A DNA stretch of 44,270 nucleotides, taken from assembly GCF_000469305.1 (NCBI RefSeq), contig NZ_KI270989.1, forward strand, positions 1 through 44,270, in the 5' to 3' direction. A program made the position numbers and the translations under genes. The notes beneath the pieces are model-generated. The model was not told the DNA's origin. It ran no database searches and worked only from the letters and a program-made list of their open reading frames with translations. Origin of the DNA: Faecalitalea cylindroides ATCC 27803 (GTDB lineage: Bacteria; Bacillota_I; Bacilli_A; Erysipelotrichales; Erysipelotrichaceae). Below are positions 18,310-29,800 of this stretch, piece after piece (position 1 is the stretch's first letter; the number at the start of each line of letters is the position of its first letter).

Positions 18310-19128
18310 ATGAAAGCTATAATTTGTGATTTGGATGGTTCTTTGATGCCACCAAGCAGTGGACTATATGTAAGTGAAAAAGTAAAAGAAAAATTAATCG
18401 AAATTCAAAAACACGGAATCATGGTTGTTTTAAATTCAGCCAGGATCATTCAAGGGGTATACCCTTTGGCAAAACAAATTCAAATGGATGATTTTGGAGG
18501 ATATGTTATTTCCTGCAATGGATGTCATGTAATGAATGTTAAGACCAATGAGACCGTATTCGAATATCAGATATCGAAAAAGGATGCTTTGTTTATCTGG
18601 CAAATTTGCATGAAACATGGCTTAAAACCTGGGATTTCTCAACCAGAGTATATGTTGGCAGAGGATTTTGCAATTGGATATCAGTTGGATCGCAATAATT
18701 GTGAAGTGGATTATTTATTAACAAGAATTCCAAAACAGTATATAGAAGGTCCTATCTGGAAATGTTGTATATCAGATACAAAAGAACAATTAGATGCTTG
18801 CTTTGAAGATGTAAAAAGTGAAATTGAATCATATTGTGATTTAAAAGTCATACGTAGCACACCAACAATGGTTGATATCATTGATAATAAGGTAGATAAA
18901 ACTATAGCTGTGGATCGCTTGTTAAATAAGTTGAATATTAAATGGAGCGATATCAGTGTTATCGGAGATACGAACTCAGATCTTGGATGTATTCAAAAAG
19001 CAGGTCTTGGTGTAACTTTGGAAAATGGTAGTGAAGCTTGCAAAGATGCAGCTGATATGATCGTGCCATCTTGTTATGATGATGGATGTATTATGTGGCT
19101 GGATAGAATTTTGGAGGATCTTAGATGA
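18310..19128 (+). CDS. HAD-superfamily hydrolase, Cof subfamily
   Basis: A 272-residue phosphatase of the Cof (IIB cap) type. Motif I DLDGS has the nucleophile Asp7 and acid Asp9, NSAR supplies the motif II Ser/Thr region, a lysine near DNKVDK is the motif III candidate, and IGDTNSDLG is motif IV. Such enzymes dephosphorylate sugar phosphates, FMN or PLP in other species; the substrate here cannot be read. The end overlaps the start of the M19 dipeptidase gene by four bases (ATGA), so the pair is translationally coupled. Confidence 0.9.
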   Translation: MKAIICDLDGSLMPPSSGLYVSEKVKEKLIEIQKHGIMVVLNSARIIQGVYPLAKQIQMDDFGGYVISCNGCHVMNVKTNETVFEYQISKKDALFIWQICMKHGLKPGISQPEYMLAEDFAIGYQLDRNNCEVDYLLTRIPKQYIEGPIWKCCISDTKEQLDACFEDVKSEIESYCDLKVIRSTPTMVDIIDNKVDKTIAVDRLLNKLNIKWSDISVIGDTNSDLGCIQKAGLGVTLENGSEACKDAADMIVPSCYDDGCIMWLDRILEDLR

Positions 19129-20132
19129 AAATCATAGATATGCACTGTGATACGATCTTAGGATTGCTAGAGAAAGAACAAAAATATCAAGATGTTTCTC
19201 TTTATGCCAATGATCTTTGTGTTGATATTCAAAAATTAAAAGCTGGAGATTATCTGATTCAAAATTTTGCTTTATTTACCGACCAGAAAACTTTAGAAAT
19301 ACCTGAACATCAAACTATGAAATTGATGGATATGTATTATCGAATGTTAGAAGAAAACCAGGAATATATTGCACCTGTATTGCGCTATGATGATATAGAA
19401 CGAAATGCTAAAGATGGCAAGTTATCTGCCATGTTAACTTTAGAAGATGGTGGTGTTGTTTTTGATGATTTGGCAATGTTAAGAAACTATTATCGTATGG
19501 GTGTACGAATGATAGCTTTGACATGGAATTATGAAAATGGAATAGGCTTTCCTAATTTATCTATTAATGATATGGGAACAGATTATAAGCAAGCTAATTT
19601 CTTTCAGAGGGTGGATACAGTCAATGGCTTGACAGATTTTGGAATCGACTATATTCGTGAAATGGAACATTTAGGAATGATCATTGATGTTTCCCATTTA
19701 AATGATGCAGGTTTTTATGATGTGCTGAATTATACATCTAAGCCATTTGTGGCTTCACATTCGAATGCAAGAAGTATTTGTCCGGTTGCACGTAATATGT
19801 CAGATGACATGATTTTGGAACTAGCTAAACGTGGTGGAGTCATGGGAATCAATTTCTGTGGTGATTTTCTAGCTTTGCATGATCAAGAAAATGGTCCAAG
19901 TCGAATTTCAGATATAATAGAACAAATCAAATATATCAAAAAATTAGCAGGTATCGATGTTATTGGTTTGGGAACGGATTTTGATGGGATCAATTCAGAA
20001 TTGGAAATAAAAGATGCTTCGCAAATGTCAAAATTAGCACAGGCTTTAAAAGAAGAGGGATTTAGCGAAGAAGAAATAGAGAAAATATTCTATAGAAATG
20101 CATTAAGAGTGTATAAGGAAGTGCTGAAATAG
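19125..20132 (+). CDS. M19 (renal/membrane dipeptidase) family dipeptidase
   Basis: A 335-residue zinc dipeptidase with the N-terminal metal motif DMHCDT, the bridging-Glu region LTLEDGG (about residue 105), the His pair in IDVSHLND and ASHSNAR, and GLGTDFDGI near the C-terminus. Members hydrolyse dipeptides and often accept a D-residue at the C-terminal side. It lacks a signal peptide, so it is probably cytosolic. It overlaps the upstream HAD gene by ATGA, and its stop is inside the terminator hairpin. Dipeptide recycling is the likely role. Confidence 0.93.
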   Translation: MKIIDMHCDTILGLLEKEQKYQDVSLYANDLCVDIQKLKAGDYLIQNFALFTDQKTLEIPEHQTMKLMDMYYRMLEENQEYIAPVLRYDDIERNAKDGKLSAMLTLEDGGVVFDDLAMLRNYYRMGVRMIALTWNYENGIGFPNLSINDMGTDYKQANFFQRVDTVNGLTDFGIDYIREMEHLGMIIDVSHLNDAGFYDVLNYTSKPFVASHSNARSICPVARNMSDDMILELAKRGGVMGINFCGDFLALHDQENGPSRISDIIEQIKYIKKLAGIDVIGLGTDFDGINSELEIKDASQMSKLAQALKEEGFSEEEIEKIFYRNALRVYKEVLK

Positions 20133-20150
20133 CATTTCCTTCTTTTTTTT
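20115..20150 (+). terminator. Intrinsic terminator overlapping the dipeptidase stop
   Basis: AAGGAAGTGCT pairs with AGCATTTCCTT (one G-U pair), loop GAAAT, followed by a T-rich run. The last codons of the dipeptidase gene form the left arm. Confidence 0.8.
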
Positions 20151-20156
20151 ATTTTT

Positions 20157-20183
20157 TTAGCACTTAAGACTTGATTCTGCCAA
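20157..20183 (+). promoter_or_regulatory. Possible degenerate second CIRCE element
   Basis: Left arm TTAGCACTT matches 8 of 9 CIRCE bases; after exactly nine bases comes TTCTGCCAA, matching 5 of 9 of the right arm. It covers the -35 hexamer of the Hsp20 promoter. The weak right arm makes this uncertain. Confidence 0.35.
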
Positions 20184-20198
20184 AAAATGTGTTATGAT
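20171..20198 (+). promoter_or_regulatory. Promoter of the Hsp20 gene
   Basis: TTGATT (20171-20176), 16 bases, TATGAT (20193-20198). The -10 directly abuts the CIRCE operator. Confidence 0.7.
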
Positions 20199-20199
20199 A

Positions 20200-20226
20200 T
20201 TAGCAGTTAGATAAATAGAGTGCTAA
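20200..20226 (+). promoter_or_regulatory. CIRCE operator (HrcA binding site)
   Basis: TTAGCAGTT, nine-base spacer, GAGTGCTAA. The right arm is the exact CIRCE consensus and the left arm matches its first six bases. It sits just downstream of the -10, the usual place for HrcA repression, so the Hsp20 gene is probably induced by heat or protein stress. Confidence 0.85.
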
Positions 20227-20263
20227 CTGATAGAATTTCATATAGAAATAAGGAGGCGATATT

Positions 20264-20674
20264 ATGAAATACTATCCAGGATTTAATAGATTTGATTTAT
20301 TTGATGATTTCTTCTCAGATGCAACAACAAAAACAGCTAATGTTTTAAAGACAGATATTCATGAAAAAGATGGATATTATGTTTTGAGCATGGAAGCTCC
20401 AGGTGTTAAAAAAGAAGATATTCAAATTGAATTGAAAGATGGTTATTTGAAAGTTACAGCTTCTAGAAACAGTTCTAAAGAAGATAAAGATGAAAAAGGA
20501 CGCATTATCCGTCAAGAACGTTATTCTGGAAGCAGCTCTCGTAGCTTCTATGTAGGAGAAGGAATCAAACAGGAAGATGTTAAGGCAAACTTCGACAATG
20601 GTGAATTGATCATCTCAATTCCTACAGAAACTAAGAAAGTTGAAGAAGAAACAAAATTCATCCCTATCTTATAA
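20264..20674 (+). CDS. Hsp20 / alpha-crystallin family small heat shock protein
   Basis: An ATP-independent holdase. The 136 residues comprise a short N-terminal arm (YPGFNRFDLFDDFF), an alpha-crystallin domain at about residues 30-125 (KTDIHEKDGYYVLSMEAPGV, VTASR, the motif VKANFDNGELIISIP), and a C-terminal IPIL, the I-X-I anchor that packs against neighbouring subunits. AAGGAGG precedes the ATG. A sigma-A promoter and CIRCE element upstream indicate HrcA control. It is transcribed alone and ends at a strong hairpin. Confidence 0.97.
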   Translation: MKYYPGFNRFDLFDDFFSDATTKTANVLKTDIHEKDGYYVLSMEAPGVKKEDIQIELKDGYLKVTASRNSSKEDKDEKGRIIRQERYSGSSSRSFYVGEGIKQEDVKANFDNGELIISIPTETKKVEEETKFIPIL

Positions 20675-20681
20675 TCAAATC

Positions 20682-20708
20682 AGACATGTCATTAAGACAT
20701 GTCTTTTT
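20682..20708 (+). terminator. Intrinsic terminator of the Hsp20 gene
   Basis: AGACATGTC, loop ATTAA, GACATGTCT, then a T run. Confidence 0.9.
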
Positions 20709-20713
20709 TAATG

Positions 20714-20738
20714 AAAGAAAAAAGCTCCGAAGAGCTTT
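20714..20738 (-). terminator. Terminator of the regulator gene (minus strand)
   Basis: Read on the minus strand: AAAGCTC, tetraloop TTCG, GAGCTTT followed by more T. It abuts the final stop of the EIIA portion, showing that the transcript was meant to extend through the split regulator. Confidence 0.85.
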
Positions 20739-21079
20739 TATAGTAAATCGACAAGGTTTTGAATAAATTCATCATAATCTTTTGAAGTAAGGATTTTTTT
20801 AACATTTTCACTTTCGGAAAGAATCATGGTAATAGGTTCATAAATCTCATTAAACATATAACGTTCATTCTTGTTAAAGCACATCATGATGACAAGATTT
20901 ACGGATTTATCGCTCCATTGAATTGGTTGATCACTGATGATAATATTAATGCCAGTTTTGTTGGCATACATTTTCATTGCGTGTGGAATCGCAAAATTAC
21001 CAAAAGCAGTTGAAGAGATTCGTTCTCGTTCTAAAACTTCTTCTTTAAATGATGTATTGACGTATCCTTTATCTTTAAA
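20738..21079 (-). pseudogene. Detached C-terminal EIIA part of the LicR/BglG-type regulator
   Basis: These 113 codons are in the same frame as the regulator upstream and follow its TAA directly (next codons FKDKGYVNTSF). They encode most of a PTS EIIA (mannitol/fructose-type) domain with ERERISSTAFGNFAIPHAM; the phosphorylatable histidine is encoded at 20981-20983. The reading frame otherwise has no defect, and the terminator right after it is intact, so the lesion looks recent, or is a sequencing error. An internal ATG at 20977 has no convincing ribosome site and would omit the histidine, so independent translation of a working EIIA is unlikely. Confidence 0.8.
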
Positions 21080-22648
21080 TTATTGATACATATAATCAAT
21101 GCATTCTATTTGTGTGTGAAGATCATTTTTTCTTTCAAAGAATTCAGGTAATATCATTTCTCTTAGATATTGATTGAATTCTTTTTTGTCTTTTTCTTTA
21201 TGAAGTTCATCAATTTTTTGTTTAAGGATATCCTGATCTCTTTTAGTAACAAAGATATTGATCAAAACAGATGGAATTATTTGAGGCCTGGATAAAGGAA
21301 TTGTGGAAATAATTAAATCAATATTTTGAATGGCTTCTAGTTCACTTTCATCAGTAACAATATATTTGACCAATAAATCATTGGAAAAATATTGATTTAA
21401 AGTATCGGTTACTTTTTGGTTAATATCATAATAATTTGGGCAGTATAAAGCAGCCGTAATCTTTGTGGTCAAGCTCTTTTGAGCTTCAATCGTACTACCT
21501 AAATGAAATGCGATATATGCGATTTCATCATCATTGATCGTTATACCGGTATACTCTTTGATTTCTCCCGCAAGGTTCACAGATAGATCATAAATCAAAG
21601 GACAGGATGATTTAATGCTTTCTGTTAATGGATTTTTAGAAAAGTAATCATTTTTAGAACGAACAAGAAGATTTCGAATATGCAAAGCAAAACGAATCAA
21701 AAACTCAGGTTCACTTAAATCGATATAATAGAAAGCATTTACATTTTCAATCAATATCTTTACAAGATCTAAGCAATCTTTTCCGACAAACTCTTCCAAG
21801 TTTCCAACAGTTATGCTTTTATAGTCGATCGTTGTAGCACGAGAAATAATAAGCAGAGTCATCTCATAGATTTCAGCATTGCTGAATTCAATATTGAAGT
21901 GTTCATTCAATTTTTCGGCTATTTCCTGTGCAAGAGCATATTCATGTAATCTAACCCCAGGTAAAGAATCAACATTCTGTTTATTAATATTATCATTGAT
22001 GATCCTGTCGACTGCAATTGTGACATGTAAAACTAAGTTGATCAAAGAATAATCATTGATAAAATAGTGATATTTATCAAATACTTCCAAGATTGTTCTG
22101 CGTATAAAATCGATATCGATATCCATAAATGCATGTTGTAAAGATTCAATATTTACAAAGTTAACATTGCTTTCATCATACAGTATGGTACTTAACATTT
22201 TCCGCTTATTTTTTTCTAGTCCGGAACATTCAATAAAATCACCTTTTGTGATCAGTTGCAAATCAAATTTTTGTAGACGATGTTTCACTTTGGTCAGTTC
22301 ATTTTTAAGTGTGGACATAGAAATAAAAAGTTCATCACATAGATCATAAGTGTCCAGGGTTACATGAGAATTATGGTTAATAAGTTTATTTATGATATAG
22401 GAAACTCTTTCATCAGAAGTTTGAGGGATATGATTGGTATTATCAGCTAAGATCATTACACCTACTTTTGAGTCAATTCGATAGCCTTCGTATGATGATT
22501 GTATCGTGTTAGGGAATTCTTCATTTATTTCTCTTACATAATTTTTGATGCTACGTACAGATACATCCAATCTTTCAGCCAGGTTGGCAGAAGTTCTAGG
22601 TTGAGCTTCAAGTAACAGCTGGATGAGCTTTTTTAGCTTAGGCTTCAT
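21080..22648 (-). CDS. PRD-containing transcriptional regulator, LicR/BglG type, truncated by in-frame TAA
   Basis: The intact frame would be 636 codons, the normal LicR length; codon 523 is TAA (21080-21082). Visible domains: N-terminal HTH (residues about 1-60: LLEAQPRTSANLAERLDVSVRSIKNYV), a second HTH-like part (about 80-150), PRD1 (about 170-270, with LVLHVTIAVDR), PRD2 (about 290-395, with FALHIRNLL and AYIAFHLGS histidines), and an EIIB-Gat-like domain (about 400-485, TAALYCPNYYDI). The stop lies about 30 residues into the EIIA domain. Family members activate sugar-PTS operons and are controlled by PRD and EIIA phosphorylation. The divergent PTS/GH1 operon is the obvious target. ATG 22648 is chosen for its AAAGGGG site. 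Confidence 0.88.
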   Translation of the reverse strand: MKPKLKKLIQLLLEAQPRTSANLAERLDVSVRSIKNYVREINEEFPNTIQSSYEGYRIDSKVGVMILADNTNHIPQTSDERVSYIINKLINHNSHVTLDTYDLCDELFISMSTLKNELTKVKHRLQKFDLQLITKGDFIECSGLEKNKRKMLSTILYDESNVNFVNIESLQHAFMDIDIDFIRRTILEVFDKYHYFINDYSLINLVLHVTIAVDRIINDNINKQNVDSLPGVRLHEYALAQEIAEKLNEHFNIEFSNAEIYEMTLLIISRATTIDYKSITVGNLEEFVGKDCLDLVKILIENVNAFYYIDLSEPEFLIRFALHIRNLLVRSKNDYFSKNPLTESIKSSCPLIYDLSVNLAGEIKEYTGITINDDEIAYIAFHLGSTIEAQKSLTTKITAALYCPNYYDINQKVTDTLNQYFSNDLLVKYIVTDESELEAIQNIDLIISTIPLSRPQIIPSVLINIFVTKRDQDILKQKIDELHKEKDKKEFNQYLREMILPEFFERKNDLHTQIECIDYMYQ

Positions 22649-22706
22649 ATTATACCCCTTTCCCTGAAACGACACACAAAAAAATAAACGATTTTTCGCT
22701 AGGAAT

Positions 22707-22736
22707 ATCATAATGTCTGCGTCTGTATAAATCCAA
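22707..22736 (-). promoter_or_regulatory. Candidate promoter of the regulator gene
   Basis: On the minus strand: TTGGAT (22736-22731), 18 bases, TATGAT (22712-22707). The -35 lies between the arms of an inverted repeat, GTCTG (22721-22725) and CAGAC (22737-22741), a possible autoregulatory site. Confidence 0.45.
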
Positions 22737-22770
22737 CAGACTTTTGCACCCTCTGAATGCAATTAATTAT

Positions 22771-22789
22771 TTGCCCCTAAGGCAGGCAA
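22771..22789 (+). promoter_or_regulatory. Dyad in the regulator-PTS intergenic region
   Basis: TTGCC (22771-22775) and GGCAA (22785-22789), nine bases apart, about 80-100 bases upstream of the EIIB start. Its place fits an activator site for the LicR-type protein, which is inference. Confidence 0.35.
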
Positions 22790-22798
22790 AAGATGAGT

Positions 22799-22812
22799 GG
22801 AGAACGCTTTCA
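22799..22812 (+). promoter_or_regulatory. Possible cre site (CcpA)
   Basis: GGAGAACGCTTTCA resembles the catabolite-responsive element, keeping the central CG and the right half (CGCTTTCA) but with two mismatches in the left half. It lies upstream of the EIIB gene, where carbon catabolite control would be expected. Confidence 0.4.
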
Positions 22813-22827
22813 TTTTTTATCATAATG

Positions 22828-22851
22828 ACAGTGTAAAAGTTATCACACTGT
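22828..22851 (+). promoter_or_regulatory. Inverted repeat just upstream of the EIIB ribosome site
   Basis: ACAGTGT and ACACTGT, seven-base perfect arms with a ten-base loop. It precedes AAGGAG by a few bases. No T run follows, so it is not a terminator; it may be an operator or a 5' mRNA hairpin. Confidence 0.45.
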
Positions 22852-22868
22852 TAAGAAAGGAGATCAAA

Positions 22869-23185
22869 ATGAAAAAATTAAGTGTATTACTTGTTTGTGG
22901 ATCTGGAGCAAGTTCTGGATTCATGGCAGCAAACATGCGTAAAGCTGCAAAGGCGAAAGGGTTGGATATCGATATCAAAGCACGTAGTGAATCTGAAATT
23001 GAAAACTACATTGATGATATCGATGCATTAATGGTAGGACCGCATTTGGCTTATATTCTTGATGAAGTTGAAGAATATAAAAACGGAAGAGATGTTAAAG
23101 TGATTCTAATGAAACCTGAATATTATTCAACTTTAGATGGAGCTAAAGCTATCGATCATTTATTAGAAGAAATGAAAAAATAAAA
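22869..23185 (+). CDS. PTS lactose/cellobiose-type EIIB component
   Basis: A 104-residue cytosolic phosphocarrier with the active-site loop VCGSGASSGFMA near residues 8-19; its Cys receives phosphate from EIIA and passes it to the sugar. The family end (KAIDHLLEEM) is present. ATG 22869 is used because AAGGAG precedes it and the family begins at MKKLSVLLVC; the in-frame upstream extension is not translated in my reading. First gene of an operon running to 29242: EIIB, EIIC, EIIA, GH1, membrane protein, HAD, GH1. The CDS end including stop is at 23183 to within the TAA. Confidence 0.92.
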
Positions 23186-23220
23186 TTAGGGAATAAAAAT
23201 TAGAGAAAGGAAACATAATT

Positions 23221-24468
23221 ATGCAAAAATTAATTAATTGGCTAGAAACAAGTTTTCAACCAAAAATGAATAAAATTAATCACAATATTTGGGTTGTGAC
23301 GTTAAAAGACTCTATGCTACAAATATTACCATTTATACTATTAGGATCTATTTTCTGTGTTGGGGCTGTTGTTGAAGAATGGATTAGTTTACCATTTTCG
23401 TTCTGGACACCTTTTGGATGGACTATGGGGATGGTATCTGTACTTATAGCTTTTCTAATTCCGTTTAATTTCTGTGAAAAAAAGCGTTTGCGAAAAAACA
23501 GAATTATTGCTGGTTCAACTGGATTAATCTTATTTTTTATTTCGATTACACCTCAAATCATGATTGAGGGTAATCCTGGATTTGGATCTGACGCTTTTGG
23601 AGCTGGTGGTATGTTCTGTGCTATGATTACAGGTATAATCACATGTATTGTATTTAATTTATTTGGAAAATTCTCATTCTTTAAAGAAGACAGTGCAATT
23701 CCGGATTTTGTTCGTCAGTGGTTTGATGCTTTATTACCAATTGGTTTAGTTATTTTTTGTGGATTTTTGTTAGTACAAGTATTTAATGTAGATTTATATG
23801 CAATTTCTGTGAGTATTTTCATGCCTTTACAAGGTGTATTAAATACGTGGTATGGATTTATCTTAATGAATTTCTTCTATTGTTTTATTTACTCAATGGG
23901 TATTGCTTCTTGGGTGTTAACGCCAGTAACTCAACCCGTTAGATTAGCAAGTATTACAGCTAATATTGCGCTAGCAGCAGCTGGAACTGCAACAGCAGCT
24001 AATTTAAATATGTTTACAGACTCTATGATTTTTAGCACTTATTTATGGTGGGGAGGGATTGCGTGTACACTTCCTCTAGTTGGTTTTCTAGCAATGTCAA
24101 AATCAAAGAAATTAAAAGCTTTAGGGAGAGCATGTATAGGTCCTGCTATCTTTAATATCAATGAACCAGTTGTATTTGGTTGTATCGTATGGAACCCAAT
24201 TATGATGCTTCCAATGTGGATTATTGGTATTGTATTACCATCAATTGTGTGGATCGGATGTAAAGTACTAGCTTTTGCTCCAATTACTACAATACAGTTT
24301 GATTTATGGTATTGTCCATTCGGCATTTCTACATGGATAGCAACACAAGGTTCTATCGCTGCAATTGTATTAGCTTTGATTTGTTTGGTTGTTGCAGCTT
24401 TAATTTGGTATCCATTCTTTAAAGCTTACGAAAAACAGTGTATTGAAGAAGAAGCAAATAACGATTAA
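23221..24468 (+). CDS. PTS sugar transporter EIIC component (lactose/cellobiose family)
   Basis: A 415-residue integral membrane permease of the glucose/lactose PTS superfamily. It starts with the typical amphipathic NWLETSFQPKMNKI segment and has about 10 hydrophobic stretches. The region FNINEPVVFGCIVWNP near residue 315 is the family substrate-site motif with its conserved Glu. It transports and phosphorylates a beta-glucoside or disaccharide together with EIIB and EIIA; the GH1 genes downstream predict a beta-linked glycoside delivered as 6-phosphate. GAAAGGAAAC precedes the ATG. Confidence 0.93.
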   Translation: MQKLINWLETSFQPKMNKINHNIWVVTLKDSMLQILPFILLGSIFCVGAVVEEWISLPFSFWTPFGWTMGMVSVLIAFLIPFNFCEKKRLRKNRIIAGSTGLILFFISITPQIMIEGNPGFGSDAFGAGGMFCAMITGIITCIVFNLFGKFSFFKEDSAIPDFVRQWFDALLPIGLVIFCGFLLVQVFNVDLYAISVSIFMPLQGVLNTWYGFILMNFFYCFIYSMGIASWVLTPVTQPVRLASITANIALAAAGTATAANLNMFTDSMIFSTYLWWGGIACTLPLVGFLAMSKSKKLKALGRACIGPAIFNINEPVVFGCIVWNPIMMLPMWIIGIVLPSIVWIGCKVLAFAPITTIQFDLWYCPFGISTWIATQGSIAAIVLALICLVVAALIWYPFFKAYEKQCIEEEANND

Positions 24469-24489
24469 TTATCAGGAGGATAGATTGGT

Positions 24490-24825
24490 ATGAATGAAGA
24501 AGTAGTACAGTCTGCTATGACCATTATCCTAAATGCAGGCGATGCACGTGTAGCGTGTAAAGAAGCATTGGATGCAATTGCGGCTTTCGACTATGAAACA
24601 GCAGAAGAAAAGTTAAAAGTATGTCATGAAAAGATCACTGTAGCTCATAAAGTACAGACTGATGCGATTCAAGATGAAACACGTGGTGAAAAAAGTGAAT
24701 ATTCACTCTTGTTTGCACATGCGCAAGATACATTAATGACAATTTACAGCGAAATTAACATTGCTAAACAATTGTTGAAAATTTTTAAAGCATACGAAAC
24801 ACGCATTGCTGCATTAGAAAAATAG
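24490..24825 (+). CDS. PTS lactose/cellobiose-type EIIA component
   Basis: A 111-residue all-helical EIIA. The active His is in VAHKVQTDAIQDE near residue 57, a close match to the AHxxQT pattern of the lac family; the Asp in the AHAQDTLM stretch would coordinate the trimer metal. It receives phosphate from HPr. AGGAGG precedes the ATG. A hairpin follows before the GH1 gene. Confidence 0.93.
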   Translation: MNEEVVQSAMTIILNAGDARVACKEALDAIAAFDYETAEEKLKVCHEKITVAHKVQTDAIQDETRGEKSEYSLLFAHAQDTLMTIYSEINIAKQLLKIFKAYETRIAALEK

Positions 24826-24831
24826 GAACGT

Positions 24832-26940
<2,109 letters not shown>

Positions 26941-26963
26941 ACAAATTGAAGGAGAGTATTACT

Positions 26964-29242
<2,279 letters not shown>

Positions 29243-29248
29243 TATAAA

Positions 29249-29295
29249 ATGAGGAATTCAAACGAATTCCTCATTCTTTATCTTTAATTTTTTTC
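29249..29295 (+). terminator. Intrinsic terminator of the PTS-GH1 operon
   Basis: ATGAGGAATTC (29249-29259), loop AAAC, GAATTCCTCAT (29264-29274), then a T-rich stretch. A perfect 11-base stem. Confidence 0.85.
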
Positions 29296-29325
29296 TAAAA
29301 ACTGTTAAAATAATTAAGCACATAT

Positions 29326-29400
29326 GGCGCGTTCGGCAAGCGGTTAAGCCACAGCCCTCTCAAGGCTGTATCACGGGTTCGAGTCCCGTACGCGCTACCA
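29326..29400 (+). tRNA. tRNA-Glu, anticodon CTC
   Basis: A 75-base cloverleaf: acceptor GGCGCGT/ACGCGCT, D arm GGC...GCC, anticodon stem CAGCC/GGCTG with loop CTCTCAA (anticodon CTC, reads GAG), four-base variable loop, T arm ACGGG-TTCGAGT-CCCGT, discriminator A and encoded CCA. The first pair is G1-U72, a wobble. The D and T arms match typical Firmicute tRNA-Glu. A terminator follows. TTAAAAT (29305-29311) about 15 bases upstream may be its -10. Confidence 0.9.
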
Positions 29401-29410
29401 TCTGTCTATT

Positions 29411-29434
29411 AAGCCTTTATTTAAAGGCTTTTTT
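29411..29434 (+). terminator. Terminator of tRNA-Glu
   Basis: AAGCCTTTA and TAAAGGCTT around a two-base loop core, then TTTT. It overlaps the last codon of the minus-strand gene at 29433. Confidence 0.75.
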
Positions 29435-29717
29435 ATTTACTTAGAATTTCTTTAGCTTTTTTAACTGTGATTGCATTTGGATGTGTTTCTGAATTTAAGT
29501 TGATTACTGTACCATCTTCATACTCAATAGATGCTGAACCACAGAGAAAGCCTCCGTCTGGTAATTGAAGCACTTTATCATTATCTTTTAAATCATTGAA
29601 ATAAGATTCTGGTATAGATGACTCAATGGAAATGGACGTATTATCAAATGCGAAAGAAGGAATAGTCACTAGACTTCCTAAAACAATAAAGCATGCAATA
29701 AGTAAAATTTTTTTCAT
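29433..29717 (-). CDS. Small secreted protein related to the tail of the neighbouring M56 protease
   Basis: 94 residues: signal peptide 1-23 (KKILLIACFIVLGSLVTIP, cleavage after SFA), then a mature part of about 70 residues. Residues 47-94 (DKVLQLPDGGFLCGSASIEY...ETHPNAITVKKAKE) align with the last 49 residues of the M56 protein at 30210-31307: DKVLQ, GG-L-G-A-I and S-T-P--I-VK are shared with a three-residue length difference. AGGAGGAACAC precedes the ATG. Its promoter has a palindrome across the -10, so it is probably repressed by the divergent BlaI-type protein. Function unknown; an exported ligand or decoy for the sensor is a hypothesis. Confidence 0.8.
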   Translation of the reverse strand: MKKILLIACFIVLGSLVTIPSFAFDNTSISIESSIPESYFNDLKDNDKVLQLPDGGFLCGSASIEYEDGTVINLNSETHPNAITVKKAKEILSK

Positions 29718-29749
29718 ATGTGTTCCTCCTAGATAGCTATCCTAATCAA

Positions 29750-29778
29750 ATTATAACAGGTGCTGTTAATAATAGCAA
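29750..29778 (-). promoter_or_regulatory. Promoter of the small secreted protein
   Basis: On the minus strand: -35 TTGCTA (29778-29773), 17 bases, -10 TATAAT (29755-29750) preceded by TGT, an extended -10. Confidence 0.7.
29754..29768. promoter_or_regulatory. Palindromic operator candidate for the BlaI-type repressor
   Basis: TAACAG-GTG-CTGTTA, perfect six-base arms, overlapping the -10 and the spacer of the leftward promoter. Binding there would block that promoter. The sequence is not the classic TACA/TGTA BlaI box, so specificity must have drifted. The half-site TGTTA recurs at 29802-29806 in the -35 of the rightward promoter. Confidence 0.6.
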
Positions 29779-29800
29779 TACTAAATAAAATAAATATTTG

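Noticed and set aside
20738-20977. Independent small gene of 79 residues downstream of the regulator
   Set aside because: It is in frame with the regulator, continues its EIIA domain and lacks a ribosome site, so it is a detached part and not a gene of its own.
21080-21082. Stop-codon reassignment or programmed read-through as explanation of the TAA
   Set aside because: Many clear genes here end in TAA followed by terminators, so TAA is a normal stop; no special read-through context or structure is evident.
22700-22868. Sigma-54 promoter (-24/-12) for the PTS operon
   Set aside because: No TGGCAC-N5-TTGC match is present, and the regulator lacks a LevR-type AAA+ domain.
29326-29434. Attachment site of an integrated element at the tRNA-Glu gene
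   Set aside because: No second copy of the tRNA 3' end and no integrase were found within the window.
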